In this document: one piece after another, positions 1-7,391 of the stretch
How positions within the stretch are numbered: position 1 is the first letter of the stretch
Layout of the letters: the number at the start of each line of letters is the position of its first letter
Origin: Acidobacteriota bacterium
Lineage (GTDB): Bacteria > Acidobacteriota > Terriglobia > UBA7540
DNA length: 17,396 bases
Direction: 5' to 3'
Assembly (NCBI GenBank): GCA_021827245.1
Contig: JAKAWN010000102.1
Span: forward strand, 1-17,396
Notes under the pieces: model-generated
What the model saw: only the letters and a program-made list of their open reading frames with translations
Database searches by the model: none
Told to the model about the DNA's origin: nothing
Program-made: the position numbers and the translations under genes

Positions 1-692
1 CGGGTGGTGATCCAGGGTCCAGTGGGAGCGAACGTATCGCAACTCTTGCCGCGGTACCACTGATGGTCGTTGTATTGCATGTCGCGCGCGCTGACGTCGT
101 TAATGACCATATACCCGGCAATGTAGTCGTAGGCCTTTTCTTCAGGGATTCGGTTCCCTTTCTTTCCGATAACGACGGCAAACTCCGCTTCATAATCTAC
201 CTGGCTGGAGTTGGGCGGCAGGCAAATTGGGTCGCCAGGACCGCAGATCGTATTACCGGATTTGACGAAAAAGATCGGCTGCTCCGGAGGTTCGTTTCCG
301 TGTTCGCGAGCGTGCTCGGCATAGTTTCTTCCGACACAGGTGATTTTGCCCGGTTTCGGGATGGGAGCCAGAAGGCGAACCTTGGCCAAAGGCGTGAAAA
401 GTCCTCGCGGGGCCTTGGCGGGATCGAGGGTTCTTGCCAGCGCAGAAGAAACGACGGCTAAGGCTTTCCGCCACCTCTCTCCGCAACCCAGCAACTCAAT
501 CATATCCCGGGGGGCAAGCCCCAGGCCGACTACAGCTCGCATGGCTCGGTCAAAGCTTGTCCGCTGGGAGAGCGTGCGTGGAACCTTCCCATGTTCAAGA
601 AACTCGATCACTCGACGAATGTCGACAACTTGGTTGTTGTGAATCAGCCCAACCCGCGATTGCGCGCGCGATTCATACGCTACCAGTTTCAA
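1..692 (-). CDS. FAH-family hydrolase, C-terminus beyond left edge (candidate 2,4-diketo-3-deoxy-L-rhamnonate hydrolase)
   Basis: The first 230 residues are visible and the frame is open at the window edge. An N-terminal domain (residues 1-105) begins KLVAYESRAQSRVGLI, followed by the FAH fold with CVGRNYAEHA (119-128). The divalent-metal ligands are E168 and E170 in DYEAEF and D199 in NDVSARD, with the E-to-D spacing of 29 usual for this family. A GKSCDTFAPTGPW stretch (215-227) follows. Family members hydrolyse C-C bonds of acylpyruvate-type diketo acids in the cytoplasm. The N-terminal domain and the CDTF-GPW segment resemble the L-2,4-diketo-3-deoxyrhamnonate hydrolase (LRA6) type, which makes pyruvate and L-lactate; that fits the GH78 and lutAB genes upstream. 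The start is a TTG chosen because AGGAGG lies 8 nt upstream (701-706) and no ATG fits. It lies 161 bp after the kinase gene. The family call is firm; the substrate is inferred. Confidence 0.85.
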   Translation of the reverse strand, partial: MKLVAYESRAQSRVGLIHNNQVVDIRRVIEFLEHGKVPRTLSQRTSFDRAMRAVVGLGLAPRDMIELLGCGERWRKALAVVSSALARTLDPAKAPRGLFTPLAKVRLLAPIPKPGKITCVGRNYAEHAREHGNEPPEQPIFFVKSGNTICGPGDPICLPPNSSQVDYEAEFAVVIGKKGNRIPEEKAYDYIAGYMVINDVSARDMQYNDHQWYRGKSCDTFAPTGPWITT

Positions 693-700
693 TTGTTGAA

Positions 701-706
701 CCTCCT
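701..706 (-). promoter_or_regulatory. Ribosome binding site deciding a TTG start
   Basis: On the minus strand AGGAGG lies 8 nt before the TTG codon at 692-690. The reading frame stays open upstream to a TAG but has no ATG, so this site fixes the FAH-family start at a rare initiation codon. Confidence 0.6.
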
Positions 707-853
707 CTAATTCACGCTCGCTTTTCCTGCCAGGCGACGCGAGTGTCCGCGAACTCTAACTGTGTTGCTTTCCTATGCTTCTGGCACATTGCGTTCAGAC
801 GTCCCGACCGCCAATGATGCCACCGCAATTCCGCCAGGCACGCGCCAATAATC

Positions 854-2059
854 TCAGGCAGCGTTGATTTCTACCAGCAATCTTCTTGTTTCTCGTGCTA
901 CGACTTCCTCCTCGTTCGTATAAATGACCAAAACGGTCACCGCTGAATCGGAAGCAGAGATAACGCGGTCGCCGCTCGCGGCGGCGCGGTTTCGCTCTCG
1001 ATCGAGGCGAATCCCCATGAATTCCAGGCTTCGCGTTGTCTGTTCCCGAACCCGCCAGGAATTTTCTCCGATCCCTCCTGCAAAAGTAAGCGCGTCCAAC
1101 CCGCCCATCGCTGCAGCAAACGCACCGATGTATTTTCTGACCTCATACGCAAAGACGTCAATGGCCAGCTTGGCTCGCGAGTTTCCCTTTTCAGCCGCTT
1201 CCTCAAGGTCCCTGAGATCACTACTCAGGCCAGAAATTCCAAGCAGTCCACCCTTCTTGCACAAGATCTCGCGAACCTGAGCTGGAGTGAACTTTTCTTT
1301 TTCCATTATGTACAAAACTGCGAAGGGGTCGAGGTCCCCGCAACGCGTCGCATGTTCCACACCCGATTGGGCAGAGAAACCAAAACTAGAATCTACGGAC
1401 TGCCCGTCACGAATCGCGCAAATCGAAGAACTTCCTCCAAGATGGCAGGACACGAGCCGCAGGCCTTTGCCCGATCTTTGGAGAACTTGTGGTACTCGTT
1501 CTGAGATGTAACGGTGCGAGGAACCATGAAAACCGTATCGGAGCACTCCGTATTTTGTCATCCACTCATAAGGAATCCCATAAGTGCTTGCATAGGGAGG
1601 AATGGTCACATGAAATCCTGGCTCGAAGACTGCAACCATCGGCACCTGCGGAAGCAGGGAACGAAAAATCTGCATGGCTTGAATATAGATGCCATTATGG
1701 ACAGGCGCCACGGCCGCAAAATCTTTCATGGCCTCGAGTAGTTCATCGGAAACAAGGAATGTGCCGCGATAGTCAGGCCCGCCGTGCACGGCTTTAAAAC
1801 CTACCGCGTCTACCACGGTCTCCCGACCATTCTTTCGTAGCGCATTTAAATGCTGAATTAAAGCCTGAATGGCAGTCCGATGATCAGTGACGGGTGAAAC
1901 CGATGTGGCGGACTTTCCGTTCTCATCCCAGGTTGTAACCTGAGCCTGATCGCTTCCAATCCGCTCGATCTTGCCGCGTGCGAGAACTCGGTCACTCTCC
2001 GTGTCAAAAAGCTGATACTTTAATGACGTTGAACCGAGGTTGGGAACTAGAATTCTCAC
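854..2059 (-). CDS. ackA: Acetate/propionate kinase family protein (AckA-like, divergent active site)
   Basis: A cytoplasmic ASKHA-fold kinase of 401 residues, the normal AckA length. It should interconvert acyl phosphate + ADP and carboxylic acid + ATP. N7, S10, S12 and K14 of the phosphate-1 loop (NLGSTSLKYQ) align without gaps to Methanosarcina AckA. GFHGSSH (176-182), HLGG (206-209), TRCGDLDP (238-245, with the catalytic Arg at 239), AGGIGENS and a C-terminal TNEE are present. Two usual active-site residues are changed: the Arg of HRVVHGG is K89 in FKAVHGG, and the Asp of FDTAFH is E146 in FEPGFH. These changes hint at a substrate other than acetate, such as propionate, butyrate or another short acid. 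The start is GTG, chosen because GGGAG lies 7 nt upstream and the family N-terminus begins here; the same frame is open to an ATG at 2128. It lies 84 bp after the phosphotransacylase gene, probably in one operon. Confidence 0.88.
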   Translation of the reverse strand: MRILVPNLGSTSLKYQLFDTESDRVLARGKIERIGSDQAQVTTWDENGKSATSVSPVTDHRTAIQALIQHLNALRKNGRETVVDAVGFKAVHGGPDYRGTFLVSDELLEAMKDFAAVAPVHNGIYIQAMQIFRSLLPQVPMVAVFEPGFHVTIPPYASTYGIPYEWMTKYGVLRYGFHGSSHRYISERVPQVLQRSGKGLRLVSCHLGGSSSICAIRDGQSVDSSFGFSAQSGVEHATRCGDLDPFAVLYIMEKEKFTPAQVREILCKKGGLLGISGLSSDLRDLEEAAEKGNSRAKLAIDVFAYEVRKYIGAFAAAMGGLDALTFAGGIGENSWRVREQTTRSLEFMGIRLDRERNRAAASGDRVISASDSAVTVLVIYTNEEEVVARETRRLLVEINAA

Positions 2060-2066
2060 CAAACAT

Positions 2067-2071
2067 CTCCC
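2067..2071 (-). promoter_or_regulatory. Ribosome binding site deciding the GTG start of the kinase
   Basis: GGGAG on the minus strand, 7 nt before GTG 2059-2057. The longer in-frame ATG at 2128 has no such site and would add 23 residues not found in AckA proteins. A tiny ORF (ATG at 2082, eight codons, TGA at 2058-2056) overlaps the GTG as GTGA, so translational coupling is possible. Confidence 0.5.
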
Positions 2072-2143
2072 TTGCCAAGCATAACCTTCCTTTGCGGATA
2101 AAGCAGCAGTCCGGACCTTGCACGGCATGCCCGCGAAATGGAA

Positions 2144-3082
2144 TCAGGCTGTTGCTGCTTTGCCTTCTGAAATTTGATGCTGATGATGCATGACGAGAAG
2201 AGCCAAGGATATGGAATGAATCTTGGTTTCGGGCGGTTCGGCCCGCGACAGCAGGACCAGAGGTACTCGCGCCCCGACGATAATTCCACCCGACCGTCCA
2301 TTCGCAAAATAGGTAATGGCACGGTACAGGATGTTGCCGGCTTCGATGTCGGGAGCGATCAATACGTCAACAGCTTCCACGATAGGGCTGTCAATGGATT
2401 TGCGTTCAGCCGCAAAGCGGCTGAGCGGAACATCCAGCGCCAACGGCCCTTCAAGGTAGGCGCCCCTGATTTGGTTCCGGCGGTTCATCTGGACGAGGGC
2501 GGCCGCGTCCACCGTAGCAGGCATCGCCGGGTTGACAAACTCGAGCGCCGTCAAAAGCACCACCTTCGGCATCTCGATGCCCAGGGAATGCGCCACTTGT
2601 ATTGCATTGCGGCAGATATCAGCCTTTTGCTCCAGGGTTGGAGCAATGTTAATGGCGGCGTCCGTCATCAACATTAAACGAGGGATCTGCGGCACCTGGA
2701 AGACGATCACCTGGCTTAGGAGCTTGCCAGCGCGCAGACCCCGTTCTTTGTCGAGAACTCCCCGGATAAGGTTAGCGGTGGTTACCTTGCCCTTCATCAG
2801 GAGGTCAGCCTTACCCTCCCGCACCATATCGATGGCCTGACGGATCGAAGAGTCTTCACCCTTCACAGCAACTATCGAATCGGGGCGTAAAGGGTAGTTT
2901 GCACGGCGTGCCGCAGCTTCGATCTTGTCGGGATCGCCGACAAGAAAAGCCTTCGCCAGACCCATCGGCTCGGCCTGAGCAAGGCTTTCCAGTACGTCGG
3001 TATCGTAACCCTCGACAACCGCAATCCTGGCAGGCCCGAGCTGGCGAGCTCGGGCCACCAGTTCCTCTAGACTCTGAACCAC
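2144..3082 (-). CDS. ptb: Phosphate acetyl/butyryltransferase family protein
   Basis: A cytoplasmic enzyme of 312 residues that transfers an acyl group between CoA and inorganic phosphate, giving acyl phosphate for the kinase gene downstream. The N-terminal half has the family pattern ARIAVVEGYDTDVLESL and AFLVGDP. The middle carries ADLLMKGKVTTANLIRGVLD, close to the Ptb signature. LMLMTDAAINIAPTLEQK, the ATVDAAALVQMNRR segment and YLEGPLALDVPLS follow, and the C-terminal part has DVLIAPDIEAGNILYRAI and GIIVGARVPLVLLSR. Length and motifs fit Ptb better than the longer Pta proteins. The start is GTG with a modest GGTGGA upstream. It lies 52 bp after the DRE-TIM gene and is followed by the kinase, the classic ptb-buk/ack arrangement for ATP from acyl-CoA. 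The acyl chain used cannot be read from the sequence. Confidence 0.9.
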   Translation of the reverse strand: MVQSLEELVARARQLGPARIAVVEGYDTDVLESLAQAEPMGLAKAFLVGDPDKIEAAARRANYPLRPDSIVAVKGEDSSIRQAIDMVREGKADLLMKGKVTTANLIRGVLDKERGLRAGKLLSQVIVFQVPQIPRLMLMTDAAINIAPTLEQKADICRNAIQVAHSLGIEMPKVVLLTALEFVNPAMPATVDAAALVQMNRRNQIRGAYLEGPLALDVPLSRFAAERKSIDSPIVEAVDVLIAPDIEAGNILYRAITYFANGRSGGIIVGARVPLVLLSRAEPPETKIHSISLALLVMHHQHQISEGKAATA

Positions 3083-3134
3083 TTTTCCACCGTCCGCGGC
3101 GCGGCAAAAACCAAGCGCCTGCCAATCCCGGCGC

Positions 3135-4370
3135 TTAGCTCGCCGTGGCAGCTTGCTTCATGGTGCGATCGACGATAACTTTGAATTCGTCTTCTGTGAG
3201 GAGATCCTTCTTCTCGAACGATTTTTCTTTTACTTGCCGAAGCATCTCCATCATTTGTTCTTCGCTTGCCTGAATCTTCAGTTTTTCGCACCATTCCTGG
3301 ATGGATGGCAAACCGCTGTTCTTGCCAAGGACGATACTGACGGGCTTCTGACCAACCAACTCAGATGCGAACGGCACATATTCAAGGGGATGTTTCTCGC
3401 GCGCCTTACGAACAAAACCGGCCACGATGCCTGACTCCACCTGATATAGCATCTCGCCCACAATGGGCCGATTGCCGGGGATTGGCACCCGAGCCAGATC
3501 CAGCACAAAGTGTGACACATCGTATATTTTTTCTGTCTTAATCCCTAAGTCCACACCGTACTGGCAAAGGAGCGAAAGCACTGTGTCTTCCATCGGCACG
3601 TTGCCAGCGCGCTCTCCAAGGCCTGCAATGGTCGTTTGAGCGACCGACGCACCCGCGCCCAGCGCGTAGATTGTGTTGGCCACACCGAGGCCAAAATCCT
3701 GGTGGCAGTGAATCTCGACGGGCTTTTTCAGCCGGGCGATTGCCCTTTTCACAACATGATAAACGGCCTCCGGAGTGCATCCGCCGAAGCTGTCAGCCAG
3801 CGTAAAGGCATCCATGTGACCTTCAGTTGCAACCTTCTCGGCGACGTCCAGCAACCGCTCCACATCGGTGCGCGTAGAATCAATCGTGAAAAAGACCGTG
3901 TACAAGCCTGCCTCTTTCGCCGCCAGCGTAGCTTCAATGGAAGACTTCATCGCCCTGTCGACACTCCATCCATACGCATTCTTGATGATGTGCTCGCTGG
4001 AAGGTATCTCTACAATCACGCCAGTGACACCGCATTCCTTGGCAGCTTCGATATCGGCGATAATGCAGCGCGAGAAGGAGAAGATCTCCGCCTTTAGACC
4101 GAGACTGGCAATCTCGGAAATTGCGGCCTTATCCTGGGGAGAAACCGCCGGCATCCCGGCTTCAATCCGGTGAATTCCGAGAGAATCCAATTTCTTGGCG
4201 ATTTCAACCTTCTCTTCGGGGCGGAAAACCACACCAGTTTGCTGTTCGCCATCCCGTAACGTCACATCGTGAATCTTGATCTTGGGTTGGAAACTGAACT
4301 GTTTTCGTACATCCGGCAGATAGCACCACGGGCTGACATACCACTTGTCTGTCTTCCAAGGTTCAGACAT
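3135..4370 (-). CDS. DRE-TIM metallolyase family enzyme (isopropylmalate/homocitrate/citramalate synthase-like)
   Basis: A 411-residue TIM-barrel enzyme of the HMGL-like/pyruvate carboxyltransferase superfamily. These enzymes make or break a C-C bond between an acyl-CoA and a 2-oxo acid. Residues 33-43 (IHDVTLRDGEQ) hold the catalytic Arg39 and metal ligand Asp40. EIHCHQDFGLGVANT (219-233) gives the metal ligands H221 and H223, and GLGERAGNVPMED (250-262) gives N257. An N-terminal extension of about 30 residues (KWYVSPWCYLPD) precedes the barrel. About 120 residues follow it, shorter than the regulatory domain of LeuA, as in NifV/homocitrate synthase-type or Re-citrate synthase-type proteins. 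GGAGGG lies just before the ATG. It is first in the block with Ptb and AckA-like genes, which suggests its acyl-CoA substrate or product feeds substrate-level phosphorylation. Direction and exact substrate are unknown. Confidence 0.8.
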   Translation of the reverse strand: MSEPWKTDKWYVSPWCYLPDVRKQFSFQPKIKIHDVTLRDGEQQTGVVFRPEEKVEIAKKLDSLGIHRIEAGMPAVSPQDKAAISEIASLGLKAEIFSFSRCIIADIEAAKECGVTGVIVEIPSSEHIIKNAYGWSVDRAMKSSIEATLAAKEAGLYTVFFTIDSTRTDVERLLDVAEKVATEGHMDAFTLADSFGGCTPEAVYHVVKRAIARLKKPVEIHCHQDFGLGVANTIYALGAGASVAQTTIAGLGERAGNVPMEDTVLSLLCQYGVDLGIKTEKIYDVSHFVLDLARVPIPGNRPIVGEMLYQVESGIVAGFVRKAREKHPLEYVPFASELVGQKPVSIVLGKNSGLPSIQEWCEKLKIQASEEQMMEMLRQVKEKSFEKKDLLTEDEFKVIVDRTMKQAATAS

Positions 4371-4402
4371 AATACCCTCCAGATTTTCAGAAAGATGTTC
4401 GG

Positions 4403-4525
4403 CTACGCTCTCCTGCGCGATTCAAAAACACAAGTGAGCGACTCAACAGAAGCAGAGACCACCAAATACTTCGTGCAAACATTCAACTCTACAATACTTC
4501 CCTGACCTGCGCAATGATCCCACAA
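4403..4525 (-). CDS. Candidate small ORF with strong ribosome binding site (leader?)
   Basis: In the 258 bp gap between the rhamnosidase and the DRE-TIM gene the minus strand carries GGAGGAGG (4531-4538). Two short frames start at good distance. TTG at 4525 gives 40 codons ending at 4403 (it begins with W-D-H-C-A-G-Q). GTG at 4523 gives 26 codons ending at 4443 (begins GSLRRSGKYC). Neither resembles a known family. A promoter-like sequence lies directly upstream, so the predicted transcript would start close to this binding site. It may be a leader peptide or only chance. Confidence 0.2.
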   Translation of the reverse strand: MWDHCAGQGSIVELNVCTKYLVVSASVESLTCVFESRRRA

Positions 4526-4542
4526 CGACACCTCCTCCGTTC

Positions 4543-4571
4543 ATTATCAGAACAATGCCGCTTCGCACCAA
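4543..4571 (-). promoter_or_regulatory. Candidate sigma-70-type promoter for the second block
   Basis: On the minus strand TTGGTG (4571-4566), a 17-nt spacer and GATAAT (4548-4543). The -10 box matches the consensus at five of six positions; the -35 box keeps only TTG. It would drive the DRE-TIM, ptb, kinase and FAH genes with a leader of about 165 nt. Confidence 0.4.
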
Positions 4572-4628
4572 GGCCGGGATGGATTTTTCCGCAGAAACTC
4601 AATCTCCCTCAGGGTCGCGAAGGACCGG

Positions 4629-7343
4629 CTAGTGCCCTGTCAGTCTGAATTGATAGTGTCCAGACCCAACGTCAAAGGTAATACCCTGTGGCTCGGCCGA
4701 GGCACCGGTCACACCGGGATCTCCGGGAACGAACGCTCCCTTCGACCACACGGCGTGATCCCCTTCGCGGACTGCAATTGTCGTCATATTTATGAGCTTC
4801 GGAACAACAACCTTGGCATTGCTATTCGGAGGGATCACTACATTCATCACGACCTTGCCCTGCTTTTGAACCCACGAGCAGGAAACAAGGCCGCGAACTG
4901 TTTGTACTGAAGCACTCGCCCAGTCAAGGTTTTCGACTATGTTAGGTTCGATCAGGATGTGCCGATAGCCCTCGCCGTTGGGACCAAGATTAATTCCTCC
5001 CAGGGCGTGATAAAACCAGGCGCCAATGCTTCCAAACATGATGTGGTTGTGCGAGTTCATTGACGGGCCGACCTTGTCCTGCCAGAGTTCCCACAACGTG
5101 GTTGCCCCGCGCTCGACCATAAAACCCCAACTGGGGAAAGTCTTTCGCGCGGCCAGTTCGTAGGCCAGGTCCGACCGCCCATCCTCGGTCAGCGCCGGCA
5201 AGAGATACTTGGCGCCAATAAATCCGGTTGTCAGGTGGGTGTTGTATTGGTAGACGATGTTATTAGTAAGGTCGCCGTTTACTTCTCCACGGTCTTGGGC
5301 GGGCACAAGGCCCATGGCCAAGGCCATCGCTTGGGCAGTCTGCGAGCCATTTGCATATTTTCCGGTGGTCGCGTTGAAGAATGTCTTATTGAAGGCGTCT
5401 TTAATTACGCCGGCGAGTTTTGCGTAGGATTCCGCATCTTCGGTCTTACCTAGAATCTTTGCGATATTCGCAAGGACCTCGGTGTCCCGATAATAGTAAG
5501 CGTCTGAAACCAGCGCGCCCGGAGTGGGCACAACAGCAACCCAGTCACCGTAATAGCTGTACCTGAGAACATTGCCTTGCGCCCGGCTCTGCAGAAATTC
5601 CTCGTATTTCTTCAGACCTTCATAGTTCTCCTGCAGGATGCGGCGATCGCCATAGTTCTGCCACATGTACCAGCACAATAGAGGATAGGCCGTGCCCCAG
5701 GCCGGGTCAGCCGGGTACCTGCCGTACTTGAGCGGGACGGTATCTGGAACCTCTCCATCAGGCTTCTGGGCGTCGCGGATGTCGCGGATAAAATTCGTGT
5801 AAAACGCCGCCATGTTGAAATTCATCATGGCTTCAGGAGCCGAAGCTTGTGCATCGCCCATCCAGCCCTGGCGCTCGTTTCGCTGGTCGCAATCGGTGGG
5901 GATGCTGTAAAGGTTAGAGAGCTGGCCCCAATAAATGAGGTGCTGAATTTTATTCAGGATTTCTCTTGAAGAAGAGAAGCTTCCGATGGTGTGAACGTCA
6001 CTGTGAACCACCAAGGCCTCAATGGTGTTCAGATTCGGAGTGCCGGGATAGCCCGTCAGTTCAACATAACGAAAACCGTGATAAGTGAAGTGCGGCTGGT
6101 AGACCTCCAGGCCCATCCCGTTCAGTATATAGATGTCCCGGGCCTTGGCAGAACGAAGGTTCTGGCGGTTAGGCATGCCGTTCGGATAAAGCAACTCGCT
6201 GAAGCGCATTTCGACTTTTGTCCCTCGCGGCCCGCGCACGCGAAGCTCTGCCCAGCCGGCAAAATTCTGTCCAAAATCGTAGACATAGACGCCCGGTTCA
6301 GGATTCGTCATCGAGCGGGGCTGCAGAGTCTCCACCACTCGAATCGGTGGCATCATTTCCGCCGAAATCGCCCCTTCCGTTCCCTGTTCCTCCCGGGCTG
6401 GCGCCCATCCAGAATCGTTATAACCCGGCTCGTCCCAACCCGGCTTTTCAAGCCGCGCGTCGTAGATATCGCCGTCATAAATGCTGTCGCTAACTATCGG
6501 CCCCTTCGCCGTTTTCCACGTGGTGTCGCTCGAAATGCTCACCGTCTTGCCGTCGGCCAACTGAATATTCATCTGGAAAAGGAGTTCGGGGGCTTTGTAA
6601 GAAGCCGGAATGTTGCCGGCAACTTCAGTTGCCCAGCCGCCTCCGAGCATCACGCCCACCGCGTTTGCGCCCTCCTTCAATTCAGGCGTGACATCATAGG
6701 TGGAATAAAGCACGCGTTTTGAATAAACCGTCCATGCTGGGTCCAGCACATTGTCGCCAATCTTCTTGCCGTTAACGTGCAGCTCATAATAGCCGATCGC
6801 GGTGATGTAGGCCCGGGCGCGAACCACCTTCCACGGCAGGGTAAACCCCTTCCTGAGCAGGCCTTCCCCACCGATCCACTGCCCTTTCCAGTCTGATCGG
6901 GCAAGCAATCCCATCTCAAACCACGCAGGCTGGCTGTAAGCACTGGGGTTTCCCTGGCTGTTCCAATAGCGAACCTTCCAGTAATAATCATGTCCGGTCT
7001 GAAGAGCCTTCCCTTTGTAAACCACCTGAGTTGAGTCTGAGGACATTACTTTTCCGCTATCCCAAACGTCACCCTGGTCTTCGGCCAGAAGTGCCGGGCT
7101 CGACGCAACAAGAACCTGATAGGCCGTTTGCATCTCCCCTCTGCGGGAGTCTTCCAGCCACCACTGAAAGCGTGGCTGAAGCACATCAATTCCCCTGGGG
7201 TTCTTGAGATATTCGCACCGCAAATGCTGCGGCGATTCTACGCCATTCGCCGCTAAACCGCGCACGGCGCCGAGAGAACAGGCAAGGAAAACCGCGATCG
7301 GAGCAAGAACGAGCCGCATCCACTTCTTATTGAATGTGTGCAT
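4629..7343 (-). CDS. Secreted alpha-L-rhamnosidase, GH78
   Basis: A 904-residue glycoside hydrolase that removes terminal alpha-L-rhamnose from plant or microbial glycans and glycosides. Residues 1-32 form a signal peptide: basic KKWMR, a hydrophobic core, then a likely cut near GLA-AN. The segment FLACS could be a poor lipobox. Next come an N-terminal beta-sandwich (about 40-145) and a second with YYELHVNGKKIG (185-196). A further one holds YVYDFGQNFAGW (353-364). The (alpha/alpha)6 barrel carries DCDQRNERQGW (484-494), with E490 as the expected general acid. GATTLWELW (746-754) holds the likely base E752, and a C-terminal beta domain ends the protein. Domain order and length are typical of GH78. 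GAGGTG lies 5 nt before the ATG. It follows lutB by 48 bp, so it is probably transcribed with sdr-lutA-lutB, linking sugar release and catabolism. Confidence 0.95.
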   Translation of the reverse strand: MHTFNKKWMRLVLAPIAVFLACSLGAVRGLAANGVESPQHLRCEYLKNPRGIDVLQPRFQWWLEDSRRGEMQTAYQVLVASSPALLAEDQGDVWDSGKVMSSDSTQVVYKGKALQTGHDYYWKVRYWNSQGNPSAYSQPAWFEMGLLARSDWKGQWIGGEGLLRKGFTLPWKVVRARAYITAIGYYELHVNGKKIGDNVLDPAWTVYSKRVLYSTYDVTPELKEGANAVGVMLGGGWATEVAGNIPASYKAPELLFQMNIQLADGKTVSISSDTTWKTAKGPIVSDSIYDGDIYDARLEKPGWDEPGYNDSGWAPAREEQGTEGAISAEMMPPIRVVETLQPRSMTNPEPGVYVYDFGQNFAGWAELRVRGPRGTKVEMRFSELLYPNGMPNRQNLRSAKARDIYILNGMGLEVYQPHFTYHGFRYVELTGYPGTPNLNTIEALVVHSDVHTIGSFSSSREILNKIQHLIYWGQLSNLYSIPTDCDQRNERQGWMGDAQASAPEAMMNFNMAAFYTNFIRDIRDAQKPDGEVPDTVPLKYGRYPADPAWGTAYPLLCWYMWQNYGDRRILQENYEGLKKYEEFLQSRAQGNVLRYSYYGDWVAVVPTPGALVSDAYYYRDTEVLANIAKILGKTEDAESYAKLAGVIKDAFNKTFFNATTGKYANGSQTAQAMALAMGLVPAQDRGEVNGDLTNNIVYQYNTHLTTGFIGAKYLLPALTEDGRSDLAYELAARKTFPSWGFMVERGATTLWELWQDKVGPSMNSHNHIMFGSIGAWFYHALGGINLGPNGEGYRHILIEPNIVENLDWASASVQTVRGLVSCSWVQKQGKVVMNVVIPPNSNAKVVVPKLINMTTIAVREGDHAVWSKGAFVPGDPGVTGASAEPQGITFDVGSGHYQFRLTGH

Positions 7344-7391
7344 CAGGGCACCTCAATGTCGATGTCACCAGCAGAGCTTGCTAAACCCAGC

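Noticed and set aside
2056..2322. An 88-codon minus-strand frame overlapping the ends of ptb and the kinase start
   Set aside because: It runs out of frame through the conserved Ptb C-terminus and shows no family motif; only its last eight codons are kept as a possible coupling mini-ORF.
5991..6722. A 243-codon plus-strand frame inside the rhamnosidase gene
   Set aside because: His/Arg-rich shadow of the GH78 coding frame; no ribosome binding site or recognisable motif.
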